Assembly: GCA_037447655.1 (NCBI GenBank) | Contig: JBBHKE010001395.1 | Location: 682,001 to 746,000 of the forward strand | DNA length: 64,000 nucleotides | Direction of reading: 5' to 3' | Source: Zygnema cylindricum | Lineage: Eukaryota > Streptophyta > Zygnematophyceae > Zygnematales > Zygnemataceae | The notes under the pieces: generated by a model | Database searches by the model: none | Told to the model about the DNA's origin: nothing | What the model saw: the letters and a program-made list of their open reading frames with translations, nothing else | Shown here: positions 11,276 to 22,309 of the stretch, piece after piece | Layout: each line of letters starts with the position of its first letter | How positions within the stretch are numbered: the first letter of the stretch is position 1 | Position numbers and translations under genes: made by a program

Positions 11276-12087
11276 CAGAGGTCGCAAACGGTCAACCGAA
11301 ACCGTGACCGACCGTTAACCGACCGCCCGCGCCGGATCCGGAACGGATTCGGTTGCAAAATTTTTGGGGTCGGGCGGTTTGGTCGGTTGACTCACCAGGA
11401 AAAAAAAAACGGTCAGTTACGGTCGGTCAAACAAAAAACCAAAAAAAATGAAAATTTTGTACTTTTTTTTTCCAACATTATTGTTCTTTGTACTTTTGGT
11501 ATAGTGGAAGTACGTGGCATTATGATTAGTGTAGCAAATCTGACACGGTATTGTAGTAAGCTATTTATTTCGCAAATCAAACGGAACGCGACAAAGCGTC
11601 GCAAATCTGACACGGTAATACACTATTCATTTTGAAAATCTTAGGGAAAGCGACAAAGCGTCTCAAATCTGACACGGAAGTACAATATTCATTTCGCAAA
11701 TCTTAAGCAACGCGACAAAGCGTCGCAAATCTGACACAGTAGTACACTATTCATTTCGCAAATCTTAGGGAACGCGACAAAGCGTCGCAAATCTGACACG
11801 GTAGTAACACTATTCATTTCGCAAATCTTAATGAATGCAACAAATCGTAATTATTGGCTTATTCCGTCGTACATTGATTAATTTTGTACTTCTTCGGTTA
11901 CGGGCGGGCACGGTTAGTCGCGAAAAATCAAGATTTGGTTAATTTTTTTTTTCGTAAACGACGGTCGGTTAACGGTTAACAATTTTGGAGCGTGACAAAA
12001 CTCGGTCGGGCGTCGGTTACTCAGATTTTGAAAAAAAAAAAAACGGTCGGTTTCGGGTATGATTTTTTTTTACTTTTGCGACCTCTG
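11276..12087. mobile_element. hAT-like non-autonomous element 1
   Basis: The ends are CAGAGGTCGCAAA and its inverse TTTGCGACCTCTG, with the 8-bp duplication ACCAGGGT (11268-11275) and ACCAGCGT (12088-12095), one mismatch. The CAGAG-type terminus plus an 8-bp TSD is characteristic of hAT transposons. Sub-terminal GGTCGGTTGAC-like blocks are also inverted. No transposase frame. The same family occurs at 56653-57118 and, degraded, at 32732-33310. The middle is a tandem array. Confidence 0.8.
11531..11850. repeat. About 62-bp tandem repeat inside hAT-like element 1
   Basis: Roughly five units each carry GACAAAGCGTCGCAAATCTG followed by ACACTATTCATTTCGCAAATC. The first and last units are more diverged. 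Confidence 0.9.
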
Positions 12088-12508
12088 ACCAGCGTGCGAC
12101 TCGAACAAATGAATACCGGTCGGCGCTCGCACCAAACCGAACCGACACAAAAGTATAGTACTGAACGAAACAAAACATAACTGACGCGACCCGAACAAAA
12201 ATTTGACTGCACGATTTCGGCCGACGCCGATTCGCCCAATATCCTAACATTTTGCTGTCAATGTAAGTATGTTGATTCGTAAATAGCGTGGCTCGATTTT
12301 GTCCCGCGTGACGACGCTCATTTTTTTCATTTAATTTCAAATGATATTTTTACACCGGTTCGTTTTATTATAAAAGTTTATTTCGTTTCGTGCGTTATAA
12401 TATTTCCGTACGAGACTAATAGTACTTTCAGTTTCAATAGGTTTCGTTTCACTTTGCGTCTAAGTTCAATGTAACACTAAGACGATTCAATTTCAATATT
12501 GCGGCTAA

Positions 12509-13213
12509 GAGCGTTGTTCCATTAGGCGCTCTCTGTAAACGTCAAAAATTCGTTTACTGAGGCGATCGTTCCATTGTGACGGGTCAGTAACCGACATTTG
12601 TTTTGCGTGGCACATTTTGATTGGTTCACGTAATAGATGAATACGATTCTGGTAATCTTCAAAGAATCTCTGAAAGCAAATTGTGACCACATATTTTTAC
12701 CAGCGAAAGGTAAAAAGTGACTTGTACGACGTATTGAATTAAATATGTACGGGCGGACGAAACGTAAGATATGTAAAAGCGTACAAAAATGTCAGAATGG
12801 TTAGTGGATACCAACAGAAGCGTGAAATAATATCTTCCGTCAAAGATTTTCTTGCGGCTTCCGGTGGCCTCGAATCCTCCCTGGCGGAAGGCACATGTCA
12901 TATGCGACGTGTACCCATCTGGTCGCGCGGTCGTCGTGGATATTTGTTCACTTTTCCACGAGGCACGACGGTATTCGTTCAGACGCTGAGAAATGACCTA
13001 CTCCGGGTCACTTGTTGCGAACTGAAAGTGTCAGACGACGGCGTATCCGATAATGCATCCGACGGTCCACGTTTACGCCCATAAACGTGGAGAATCAAAT
13101 CCCTCATTCAGTAGCCTTGTTTTTCTGACATTTTTTTTCTTTGGTACGGCACTATACGAAACAGTACGGCTTTCAGTAAACAACGTCATTTTTCCCCTAA
13201 TGGAACCTTGCCC
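12509..13213. mobile_element. TAA-type TIR element P8 in the right arm of FB-A1
   Basis: The ends GAGCGTTGTTCCATTAGG and CCCCTAATGGAACCTTGCCC are imperfect inverted repeats sharing TTCCATTAGG. They are flanked by TAA at 12506-12508 and 13214-13216. Removing the element restores the FB-A arm. A 3-bp TTA/TAA duplication with GGG-starting ends fits the PIF/Harbinger type. No transposase seen. Confidence 0.75.
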
Positions 13214-14388
13214 TAAGTGCTCTCACCGTGGAGCTCACATAACGACAAAAAGTTACTGTCTGCAACCATTTTATTTACATGTGGTCGCCGCCGTTTTGTT
13301 GCCGTAAACGCTCGCCGGCCGTGTGAATTGCTAATTTTATTATGACGGTTGACGTTCGCAAGCGCGGCAAAATTTTAAGCGGTTGAAACATCATTATGAA
13401 AGTCAAAGATGTCCAACCGATTGACCGTCAAATTTATGCGCAACGGTACTTTATTTGTACCAATGTGTACTTCAAACGTACGTTTTTTGACAAAATGACG
13501 TAAGTGACTGTGTGCAACCAAAACAATCATTGTCATGATCAATTCCCTAAAAAAATAAACAATTCACACGGCCGACGCAAGTTTACTATAACAAAACTGT
13601 GGTAGCCACATATAAATAAAATGGTTGCGCGCAGGTAGTTTATCACTTCACTTCTGTAAGAGCACACACTGACATTTGACTTAGCCGCAAAAATAAAATC
13701 TACTCGCGAACCGTTACACTGAACTTAGACACAAATTAAAGGACGACGTATAATATGTATAAACTCGCACGAAACGAAATAAACTTCGTACAAAATAAAA
13801 AAAGCGTAGCCGCGTATAATATCGATGAAACTAAAATGACGCGTCGTCAGGTAAAACTAAAATGACAAGTCGTCACGTCACACGTGACGACGCGTCATTT
13901 TAGTTTCATCAATATTTATACGCGGGTACGCTTTTTTATTTTGTACGAAGTTTATTTCGTTTCGTGCGAGTTTATACATGTTGTACGTCGTCCTTTAATT
14001 TGTGTCCAAGTTCAGTGTAACGGTTCACGAGTAGATTATATTTTTGCGGCTAAGTCAAATGTCAGTGTGTGCTCTCACAGGCGTGAAGTGATAAACTACC
14101 TGCGCGCAGCCATTTTATTTATATGTGGCTGCCGCAATTTTGTTACAGTAAACCTGCGCCGGCCGTGTGAATTTTTTATTTATTTATGACGGTCGACGTT
14201 CGCAAGCGCCACACTTTTTTAACCGCCAGTACAATATTTCGCCTATCAAAGTTGTTCGACGGATTGACCGTCAAATCTGAACTTAAAGGTACGTAGCTTG
14301 TACGAAACTGTACTTCAAATGTACAATTTCTAACAAATACCTGCGTCTAGCAAAAATCGTCTCTGCGATTAGCAATTCCCATTAATAA

Positions 14389-14872
14389 TTACCGTGGTTT
14401 ACGCTAATTAAGAATTTGAAAATTTTGAAAAAAAACATACATTCTAATTGTTTAATAATTCTTATTTGCGTCTTTGAAAAAATTAAATATCGGTCGCAAA
14501 CATGCTTACACCAATATAGGTATTTGTAAAAAAATCTGACAAATCGTACACAAATCATACGTTCACACAGTCGAAACGTGGTTATTGGACGAATACATGC
14601 GAACATGATATTTGACAACCCGATTACCACACTATTTAAAAGATGACGTACTTCCATTTTGTACGGTACTGGGAAAATAACCCTAAATGGCGTACAGAAA
14701 AAAATAGAATATGCTACGCTATTGGAGAATAAAAAAAAAAGCGGGACGGAATTAGCGTACACTATGCTAATAGCGATTGGCGGTGTAACGTACAGTACAG
14801 TACCGTACTGTAGATTTGTAGAAATCTCATGTATAATGTGCGCATAAACCGATATTTTTAACGCGGCATGTC
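14389..14872. other. AT-rich stretch, no recognisable gene
   Basis: The sequence following the FB-1 target duplication. Short open frames show no domain. The last 30 bases (from about 14838) belong to repeat R2, whose other half lies beyond element P1. Confidence 0.5.
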
Positions 14873-15439
14873 TTAGGGCACTTTCCCATGTATTAAAACG
14901 TAGTCTTGCTACTTGGTTTTTTAGCGAAGATTTTCCGTACTACTTTCAATGCACTCCGATGTAGAGAAATGAAATCGTTATTTTAGATTGTGACAGATGT
15001 TGACGTATGTGTTAATTGTGACAGTTGTAAACGAATGCAAAACTTGCGACAATTGATGACGTTTACAAAATAACTACAATTGTAGATGTCTAGTTACTTG
15101 TGACAGTGTAGATGCTTAGGGTTTGTGACATTTTGAAGTCACGCTCAATTATGACAGCGTCGACGTCACAAATTCTAAAACTTTCCGCCATGGTTTCTCG
15201 TTTTTGTTCTTTAGTCCTTTCTCACTCTACTTGCCATCAAAATACTCCCAAAGATAATAAAAATAAATCTTTTTTAGAGATATTTTATTTGTTACCATTA
15301 TTTACGTTTTTCATGGTAAGAATTGAGAGATAGACACGGAAGTGGGAGAGGTAGAGAGAGGGAGGCGCTTTCACAAACTTCCCTTTTGCGAAGTGGCGTG
15401 CGTTGGTCGAGACCCCTCCACGACCCCTGTACGAAAAAA

Positions 15440-15555
15440 GCGCACAAAAAAAAGTCACGCACAGGCTGGATTTGTACAACCGCACAAAAAAAAATCACGC
15501 ACACGCTGGATTTGTACAAGCGCACAAAAAAAAATCACGCACAGGCTGGATTCGT
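15440..15555. repeat. Three-copy 36-38 bp tandem repeat in P1
   Basis: Units of CGCACAAAAAAAA followed by TCACGCACAGGCTGGATT, repeated three times. They keep several short frames open. A related but single version occurs inverted near 63230-63300. Confidence 0.9.
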
Positions 15556-15657
15556 GCAGTGGTGTTTTTTTTTGGTACTCCACGCACAAAAAATGTCAAA
15601 AACCTCTGACGAGTGCGGCATCATCTGCCTATTCCCTCACATTATGGAACTTTATTT

Positions 15658-15681
15658 AAAATCACCTCGCAAGGTGGTTTT
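15658..15681. other. CACCTCG hairpin in P1
   Basis: AAAATCACCTC pairs with the following AAGGTGGTTTT with one G-T/G-C adjustment. The same structural element recurs in the related elements (24516-24540, 61476-61500, 62547-62570, 63134-63157). Confidence 0.8.
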
Positions 15682-15917
15682 ATTAGAAGTTTGAAGATGA
15701 GTTGGAAGGACTCGAAATTGGGTCGGAAAGCTCTAAACAAAAAACTGCATCGCGCTAGACGACAAACTGCTGTATATTTAAATTTTCAAAGTAACGCAAT
15801 TGTACCGTGGTAATTTCAATTTTTTGGTACGGCTGCGGATTTTCTCGTTGGGGGCTAAGTTTTGGAGGAAAATGACAGAGAAAAAATCTAACTTTATCAC
15901 ATGGTAAAGTGCCCTTA

Positions 15918-16330
15918 GCGCCATGATTTAGCAGGTTGCCACGCGTACAAACTCTTAAAGGCTAGATTCATTACCACCGTCCGTACCGCAAAAAACATTG
16001 AATCTATAAATTTTGTCTTTTTAGACCCCTTGTCGTAAATCCGCCTACCAACATCTACAACTTTTATAGTTTCAAAATTTACCATCTGCTGTATTTTTTT
16101 CGTACTTAGCGCTAATGTCAGGCTACTTGCACAATGGTATAGGAATGCGAGGCTGTATTTTTTTCGTACTTAGCGCTAATGTCAGGCTACTTACACAATG
16201 GTATAGGAATGCGAGGCTCCCAGCAAATTTCAAGAGTTCACGCTGGATTTTTATTTTTAATTTTGTATGTACAATACAGACGAAATATTCGCACGTTTGT
16301 CACGATAAAGTATAGTACACATTGTATCGC
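15918..16330. repeat. Dispersed repeat R2 with a 64-bp tandem duplication
   Basis: Colinear with 57870-58206 (GTTGCCACGCGTACAAACTC, CCACCGTCC, the ACGAAATATTCGCACGTTTGTC block). Bases 16091-16218 hold two 64-bp copies of a unit with CGTACTTAGCGCTAATGTCAG, single in the other copy. Confidence 0.8.
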
Positions 16331-16702
16331 TAATAGTGTTGATGCTTTTTTCGCCACTTTAAAAAAATAAGAAAATTGAAACCATCTGTTTCCTGGGGAC
16401 ACTTGACGGATGGCCGATTGGATAATCGCCAATAGGAAGTCAAATTCGAAAATCTTGTCTTTAAATTGCAACTGTCTGATTACTTATCCGATATGTGTGA
16501 TTACTTATCCGATATGTGTGCACGGATAGATGAGTAACTGGCAAAAAAAACATTAATACTAATAACAATACGTGGTGTACTGTAAACCACAGTATAGTAC
16601 ACTAATAATCGTTAAGAGAATCACAAATTTTATTTTGTATTTGCTTATTTAATTTTTGCACTTTTCTTATTTTATAGTTTTGGACAAAGCCAAGTACCCT
16701 TA
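16331..16702. repeat. Degraded copy of the R4 inverted-repeat MITE and AT-rich spacer
   Basis: The TTTTTTCGCCACTTT block near 16345-16362 matches the arm of the short inverted-repeat elements at 59053-59267 and 60996-61217. A 17-19 bp duplication of GATTACTTATCCGATATGTG lies at 16479-16520. The rest is AT-rich. Confidence 0.5.
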
Positions 16703-18486
16703 GGGTGTGTGCCCATGTAACAGAAACTTGAGAATTTTACTTTGGATTTTTGCGCAGATTTACTTTGTACTTTTCAAAGTGTTCCTTTGTCAATCGTTAC
16801 TTGGACCTTCGGTAATTGAAATATGTTACAGGTGTAGACGTCTACAAAATGTGCGACGGAGTACGAAACGAAATGTAGACGACTACAAAATCTACTAAAA
16901 TGGTTGACGTCTACAAAAAACGGCAACGGTTGTCAACGCCGAGGTTTTTGTGACATTGTAGATGTTTAGGGTTTTGTGATTTAGCGAAGTCATGCTACCT
17001 TGTGACGTCATCAGTACATAAACTTTCCGCCATGCCTTCAAGATTTCCTTTTCTTATTTTTTATCATTCGATATGCCATCAAACTAAGACCAAAAATATT
17101 AAAGAAAAAGAAAAAAAATCTTTCATTTGAAACTATTATTGCTGCATTTTCATTTAGAGAAGAGTGAAAGAGGAACGGTCGAGTGAGAAAGAGTGGGAGA
17201 GATGAGGACGACGTAAACTTTTGCAAATGACCCATGAATGAAAGTGGAGGTCCGAGACCCCAACGATTTTTTTTAGGCAACATGCTTGTCATTTTCGTAA
17301 GTGCATGTGAGTAAAAGCAGTGAAAAAAATAGCGTGTACTCTCTATCGTGGCAAAAAATTTCCAAGACGTTTCACGCGTGCAATACCTGTTTTCTATTCG
17401 TCAATAGGGTATTTTAATTAATATCAGGTCGCGATTTAATTCCAGTACAAGAGGATGAGCTAGCGTGACGTGGAAGTGGGTCGTGATTAGTGTTGGGTAT
17501 CGGGTAGATTCATATCGCGATAATTTCGATATTCGATATATCGAATATCGATCGAGGAGGATCCTCGATATATCGTACCGAGACCAACATAAATCATCGC
17601 GATATATATCGCGATATATAGTATTTTTTAAATATTTTATTTTTATTTTTTTATATAATATGTTATTTTAGCGAAAAAGTCAAATTGTCTAATACGCCAC
17701 GTACGCCGGGATTTTCGTTCCGTGACTTAAAGGTAGACGCCGCAAAATGTAACCGACAAAAAAGTACTAATTCTGAAATTCTAATAATTAATTATTTGGG
17801 GTATGGTTACACGAGGAGGACTGTAATAGTACGGACAGCAAAATTTATGTATTACAGAGGTCTCGGGTACATCGCGTATCTTTTGTCAAAAAGTTTTACA
17901 TACGTGTTCTGATATGAGTGGTTTCACGTAAGCTGACTACCAAATCTCAAAAATCATCGAATATCTGGAAACCGACCTTATTCGTCTGGAAAATCGTACT
18001 TGCGTATGATGTACGTGTACTTCACAAGTGTACCTCGTCAATGTACCTCAAAGATCTCCTTCACTCTGCTGACTTTCAGGAAAAAACCGTATTTCTTTTC
18101 GGCAAAGATTTTACAGTCACTTTGTCCGAAGTCACGAGACTTTGAAAACCTGTGGTTAGCTTCGATATATTGACGATACGATATATTGGCGATATATCGG
18201 CGATATATCGCGATTATTTGAAATTCGATATATCGAAGCGATATATCGATTATCGGGTACCTGAAATTCGATATATATCGAATATCGGCAATGGGTCCTC
18301 GATACCCAACACTAGTCGTGATGATATAATGCCAAATTGACGTACCTTCCAAAGTTTCAAGATGATGCAAAATGTACTTTGGTTCTTGCCCATTTTTTGT
18401 ACAGCGTAAGATTTTCTCGTTGCAAGCCCCATTTTCTGTAAAAACGACGGGAAAAAACCCTTACCTGAACACAAGGGCACACGACC
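16703..18486. mobile_element. TTA-type TIR element P4, interrupted by hAT-like element 2
   Basis: The left end GGGTGTGTGCCCATGTAA follows TTA (16700-16702). The right end AACACAAGGGCACACGACC precedes TTA (18487-18489). The inverted ends match imperfectly. The interior shares the GTGACGTCA and AACTTTCCGCCATG segments of P1 and P3. A separate 8-bp-TSD element is nested at 17488-18314. Confidence 0.7.
17488..18314. mobile_element. hAT-like non-autonomous element 2 (TSD GTCGTGAT)
   Basis: The ends TAGTGTTGGGTATCG and CGATACCCAACACTA are perfect inverted repeats with GTCGTGAT at 17480-17487 and 18315-18322. TAGTGTTGG-type ends with an 8-bp TSD are typical of hAT. Both ends continue into strikingly self-complementary ATCGATATATCGAT-rich sequence. 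The middle shows no transposase. Confidence 0.92.
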
Positions 18487-18489
18487 TTA

Positions 18490-19064
18490 ATCGATGCGTT
18501 GATTTTCTTCTACAATATTTGTCCCCCCTTTAAAAAAACGACAGAACAATGAAAAAACGAAGAAAAAACGAAGAAAACTATGAAAAAACAAAGAAAAAAC
18601 GAAAAAAAACGAGACAAATAGCGAAAGAGAAGCCAAAGCAAAAGCAATAAAATAAAGACGAAACAAAGCCCTCTCCATTCCGAATCTGCTCCACTCCGAA
18701 TGTAACTTTCTAAGATCTTCAATCGTAAAATGTGACCTAAAACCTAAAAATTCATCTTCAGAGAAACAACATCGTACCACTTTTTCGACTCCAAAACCTT
18801 TTTAGACTCTCCTCTCTCACCCGCCGCCATTACTTTACCTTCCCTTCCTCCCTACTGCACCACGCACAACTCCCTCCGTTTTTGCCAACAAAACCTACTG
18901 TCACTAGCAAGACAATCTGCATGTACGCACACGTATGCAGACAGCATTTGCCATCATACTGCGCATAACTACCTCTGTTTTACCAACAAAACCCTCAATC
19001 ACTTGCAAGACAATCTCTACGGACCAGTGTATGGACAAGTGTCCGTATCAGCATCGGCATTGCC
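18490..19064. other. Putative upstream region of the LRR receptor remnant
   Basis: Contains a plus-strand GAAAAAAC-rich tract (18530-18660) and then mixed sequence. The frame of the receptor N-terminus is open upstream to about 18990, but no start better than the ATG at 19065 is evident. No promoter element is convincing. Confidence 0.3.
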
Positions 19065-19440
19065 ATGGCCATTACCATGGCTCGAGGAAGAGAAATCCTT
19101 ATCGCTATTCGGAGACTCATTTTGCTGCATATTGCGGTTAGGGTTAGGGCTGACATTTGTCAAAATAGCGATCCCCAGGGTCTGTAAGAAATTTTTCATA
19201 TACGAAGATATTCGAATCCGAGCAATGACCCATGCTGCGAGCACCTCGACAAGTGAAAGATTAATGCTCAAAGGCTGCGAGTGTTACTGTCATAGATTTT
19301 TCATCTAGTGGTCTGAAAGGGATTCTCCCCGACGCCCTTGGCGTTTTGACAAACCTTAAATCGTTGGACCTGCACAACAATTCCTTGACGGGACAGCTTT
19401 CCAATGAAGTGTTTCTGCAACTGCCAGAATTGACATATAT
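19065..19440 (+). pseudogene. LRR receptor-like protein, exon 1 (N-terminus and first LRRs), degenerate
   Basis: From ATG 19065 (in-frame second ATG 19077) the frame gives a short basic start, a hydrophobic stretch (ILIAIRRLILLHIAV) and then ADICQNSDPQGL. TAA follows at 19185-19187, but the same frame continues with SNDPCCEHLDK, like the DPC-containing cap before plant LRRs, and ends at TGA 19254. Twenty codons on, in another frame (from 19274), comes ASVTVIDFSSSGLKGILPD and then LTNLKSLDLHNNSLTGQL, a plant-type LRR. The exon ends at 19440 before GTGGGT and joins the next exon in frame (phase 2). Two stops and a frame change indicate a decayed gene, unless small introns or sequence errors intervene. 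Such proteins are plasma-membrane receptors. No ligand is inferable. Confidence 0.7.
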
Positions 19441-19444
19441 GTGG

Positions 19445-21341
19445 GTGGAATATATGAGAGTGGAATGTATAGAATTGGAATGTATATAGTGGAATGTATG
19501 AGAGTGGAATGTATGCAAGTGGAATGTATGAAGTGGAATGTATATGAGTGGAATGTATGAGTGGAGTGTATAAGAGTGGAATGTATGTTAGTATAATGTA
19601 TGCAAGTGGAATGTATGCGAGTGAAATGTATGTGAGTGGAATGTATTTTAGTGGAATATATGTGAGTGGAATGTATGAGAGTGGAATGTATGAGAGTGGA
19701 ATGTACGCGAGTGGAATGTATCAGAGTGGAATATTTGATGGTGGAATGTATGTGAGTGGAATGTATGAGAGTGGAATGTATGAGTGGAATGTATGAGAGT
19801 GGAATGTATGTGAGTGGAATGTATGAGAGTGGAATGTATGCGAGTGGAATGTATGCGAGTGGAATGTATGAGAGTGGAATGTATGTGAGTGGAATGTATG
19901 TGAGTGGAATGTATGTGAGTGGAATGTATGTGAGTGGAATGTATGCGAGTGGAATGTATGTGAGTGGAATGTATGTGAGTGGAATGTATGTGAGTGGAAT
20001 GTATGCGAGTGGAATGTATACGAGTGGAATGTATGCAAGTGCAATGTATGAGAGTGAAATGTATGAGTGGAATGTATGAGTGGAATGTATGTGAGTGGAA
20101 TGTATGTGTGTGGAATGTATGTGAGTGGAATATATGCAAGTGGAATGTATGCGAGTGGAATCTATACAAGTGGAATGTATGCAAGTGCAATGTATGAGAG
20201 TGAAATGTATGAGTGGAATGTATGCGAGTGGAATGTATGCGAGTGGAATGTATGGGAGTGGAATGTATGTGAGTGGAATGTATGTGAGTGGAATGCATGA
20301 GAATGTGAGTGGAATGTATGCGAGTAGAATGTATGAGAGTGGAATGTATGCGAGTGGAATGTATGCGAGTGGAATGTATGCGAGTGGAATGTATGAAGTG
20401 GAATGTATGTGAGTGAAATGTATGAGTGGAATGTATGAGTGGAATGTATGTGAGTGGAATGTATGTGTGTGGAATGTATGTGAGTGGAATATATGCAAGT
20501 GGAATGTATGCGAGTGGAATGTATGCGAGTGGAATCTATACGAGTGGAATGTATGCAAGTGCAATGTATGAGAGTGAAATGTATGAGTGGAATGTATGAG
20601 AGTGGAATGTATGTGAGTGGAATATACGAATGTGGAATGTATGAGAGTGGAATGTATGCGAGTGGAATGTATGAGAGTGGAATATATGTGAGTGGAATGT
20701 ATGTGAGTGGAATTTATGTGAGTGGAATGCATGTAAGTGGAATGTATGAGAGTGGAATGTATGTGAGTGGAATGTATGAGAGTGGAATATATGTGAGTGG
20801 AATGTATGTGAGTGGAATTTATGTGAGTGGAATGCATGTAAGTGGAATGTATGTGAGTGGAATGAATGTGAGTGGAATGTATGTGAGTGGAATGTATGGG
20901 AGTGGAATGTATGAGAGTGGAATATATGCGAGTGGAATGTATGAGAGTGGAATGTATAGGGGTGGAATGGATGTCAGTGGAATGTATGTGAGTGGAATGT
21001 ATGAGAGTGGAATGTATGTGAGTGGAATGTATGAGAGTGGAATGTATGTGAGTGGAATGTATGTGAGTGGAATGTATGAGAGTGGAATGTATGAGAGTGG
21101 AATGTATGTGAGTGGAATGTATGAGAGTGGAATGTATGTGAGTGGAATGTATGTGAGTGGAATGTATGTGAGTGGAATGTATGTGAGTGGATTGTATGTG
21201 AGTGGAATGTATGTGAGTGGAATGTATGTGAGTTTTTTGTATTAGAGTGGAATGTATGTGAGTGGAATGTATGTGAGTGGAATGTGTGTGACTGGAATGT
21301 ATGTGAGTGAAATGTATGTCAGTGAAATATATGTGAGTGAA

Positions 21342-21344
<3 letters not shown>
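19445..21344. repeat. 1.9-kb satellite of 15-bp units (GTGGAATGTATGTGA)
   Basis: About 125 tandem 15-bp units, mostly GTGGAATGTATGTGA or GTGGAATGTATGAGA, lying entirely within intron 1 of the LRR remnant. Higher-order repeats are visible: a block of several units around 20040-20215 recurs at 20415-20600. The 15-bp period contains no stop in several frames, so long apparent proteins exist on both strands (one of 685 codons on the minus strand). Their composition is just the translated repeat. Confidence 0.97.
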
Positions 21345-21392
<48 letters not shown>

Positions 21393-21400
21393 ATATATGT
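21345..21400. repeat. TA dinucleotide microsatellite
   Basis: Uninterrupted TA run of about 40 bp that decays into TTTATATAATATAT, directly abutting the 15-bp satellite. Confidence 0.95.
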
Positions 21401-21542
21401 GGCCTCGGTACAAGGATTTGCTGAGATGGGTTTCTTAGGCTCTTCTGTCTACTTTTGTTTTTACTGTTTTTTTAACATGCCTAATTATTATTTTTTTATT
21501 TTAAGTGGTCTAGTCATTACTGATTTTTTTATTTTGTTTTAT

Positions 21543-22275
21543 CTCATCTTTCTCTCTCTCTCTCTTTCTCTCCCTCACCCTATCTCATATCCATCCTCCT
21601 GCCCCACCCTCCTCCCCCCTCCCCCTCCCACTTTCCCCCCTCTCCCACTCTCTCCCCGTCTCCCTTTCCCTTTCCCTCTCCCTCTCCCTTTCCTTCGCCT
21701 TCTCCCTCTCTCTCTCTCCCTTTCTCTTCCTCTTCCTGCCTCTCTCTCCCTGTCTGTCCCCCTTTGTCCCCCTCTCCTCGTCTCTCCGCCTTTGTCCCCC
21801 TCTCCCTTCTTCTCTCTCTTTCTTTCGCCCTCTCTCCCTCTCTCTCCCTCTCTCTCATTTTTTCTCCCTCTCTCTGCCTCTCTCTCCCTCTCTCGCCCCC
21901 TCTCCCTTTTTTCTCCCTCTCCCCTTCTCTCTTTATTTATTTATTTTCTTATTAATTTATTTACTTATTTATTTACTTATTTATTTATTTACTTATTTGT
22001 TTATTAACTAATTTATTTACTTATTTATTTATTTACTTATTTATTTACTTATTTATTTATTTACTTATTTATTTACTTATTTATTTATTTACTTATTTGT
22101 TTATTCATTCATTTATTTATTTCTTTCCTTATTGGCACGCCAATACCCCCTCGCTCCTCTGTCCCTTTCTTTTTTCTCCTTTTTTTTCTATTATTACTAG
22201 TATCATTTTTACTATTATTATTATTACTACTATTACTATTATTATTCTTATTCTTACTGTTATTATTATTTAGTT
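21543..22275. repeat. Pyrimidine tract then TTTA/CTTA and ATT microsatellites
   Basis: 21543-21938 is almost pure C/T on the plus strand (CTCTCC, CTCCCT). 21939-22130 is built from TTTA and CTTA tetramers. 22190-22275 is ATT/ACT-rich. The tracts end at the pyrimidine-rich splice acceptor of exon 2, so in effect they form a very long polypyrimidine tract upstream of TTTTTTCCCACAG. Confidence 0.95.
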
Positions 22276-22309
22276 ATTTATTTATTTAATTTTTACTTTT
22301 TTCCCACAG

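Larger units (their letters stand above)
4119..13547. mobile_element. Fold-back element FB-A1 (8-bp TSD TAAAAAAA), inserted in FB-1
   Basis: The ends are GGGAATTGAT...CATGATCAATTCCC, flanked by TAAAAAAA at 4111-4118 and 13548-13555. The left arm is 4119 to about 4712 and the right arm about 12254-13547. They match as inverted repeats across the whole arm once the 12509-13213 insertion is removed. Shared landmarks include GTGACTGTTTTGGTTGCGCAC and GTCTAAGTTCAATGTAAC. The insertion point lies in the left arm of FB-1: removing FB-A1 and one TSD restores a sequence matching the intact FB-1 right arm. No transposase frame is seen in the arms or in the residual centre (12096-12253). The central region now holds copia-A and a hAT-like element. 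A second copy is FB-A2. Confidence 0.85.
3917..14380. mobile_element. Fold-back element FB-1 (8-bp TSD ATTAATAA), split by FB-A1
   Basis: A long inverted-repeat element flanked by the direct repeat ATTAATAA at 3909-3916 and 14381-14388. The ends start GGGAATTGCTAAT and finish with the inverted counterpart ATTAGCAATTCCC. The left arm is 3917-4118 joined to 13556 up to about 13870; the right arm is about 13880-14380. The arms match over some 500 bp including landmarks such as GTACGTACC and ACACGGCCG. The centre (13820-13910) is a tight palindrome of ACTAAAATGACGCGTCGTCA and its inverse. No coding region was recognised. Long arms with an 8-bp TSD would fit a MULE-type or other class II fold-back element, but the superfamily is uncertain. 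Confidence 0.85.
14876..15914. mobile_element. TTA-type TIR element P1
   Basis: The ends GGGCACTTTCCCATGT and ACATGGTAAAGTGCCC are flanked by TTA at 14873-14875 and 15915-15917. The interior shares landmarks with P2, P3, P4 and P5: a GTGACA-rich part, the phrase ACTTTCCGCCATG, and a hairpin near the right end (15658-15681). An empty-site counterpart exists at 57850-57885, where the R2 repeat reads through without the insertion. PIF/Harbinger-like by TSD. No transposase. Confidence 0.85.

Noticed and set aside
15323-15813. Overlapping 66-123-codon frames in P1 as genes
   Set aside because: They read across the 36-38 bp tandem repeat in three frames. The partial resemblance to inverted frames near 62541-63373 comes from DNA homology between P1 and P5.
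19131-19152. Telomere-like repeat (GGTTAGGGTTAGGG)
   Set aside because: Only two units and inside the receptor N-terminal frame; not a telomeric tract.
19356-21413. 685-codon open frame on the minus strand and several 70-250-codon frames on both strands
   Set aside because: They are translations of the 15-bp satellite; the period is a multiple of three with no stop in the unit. No non-repeat domain.
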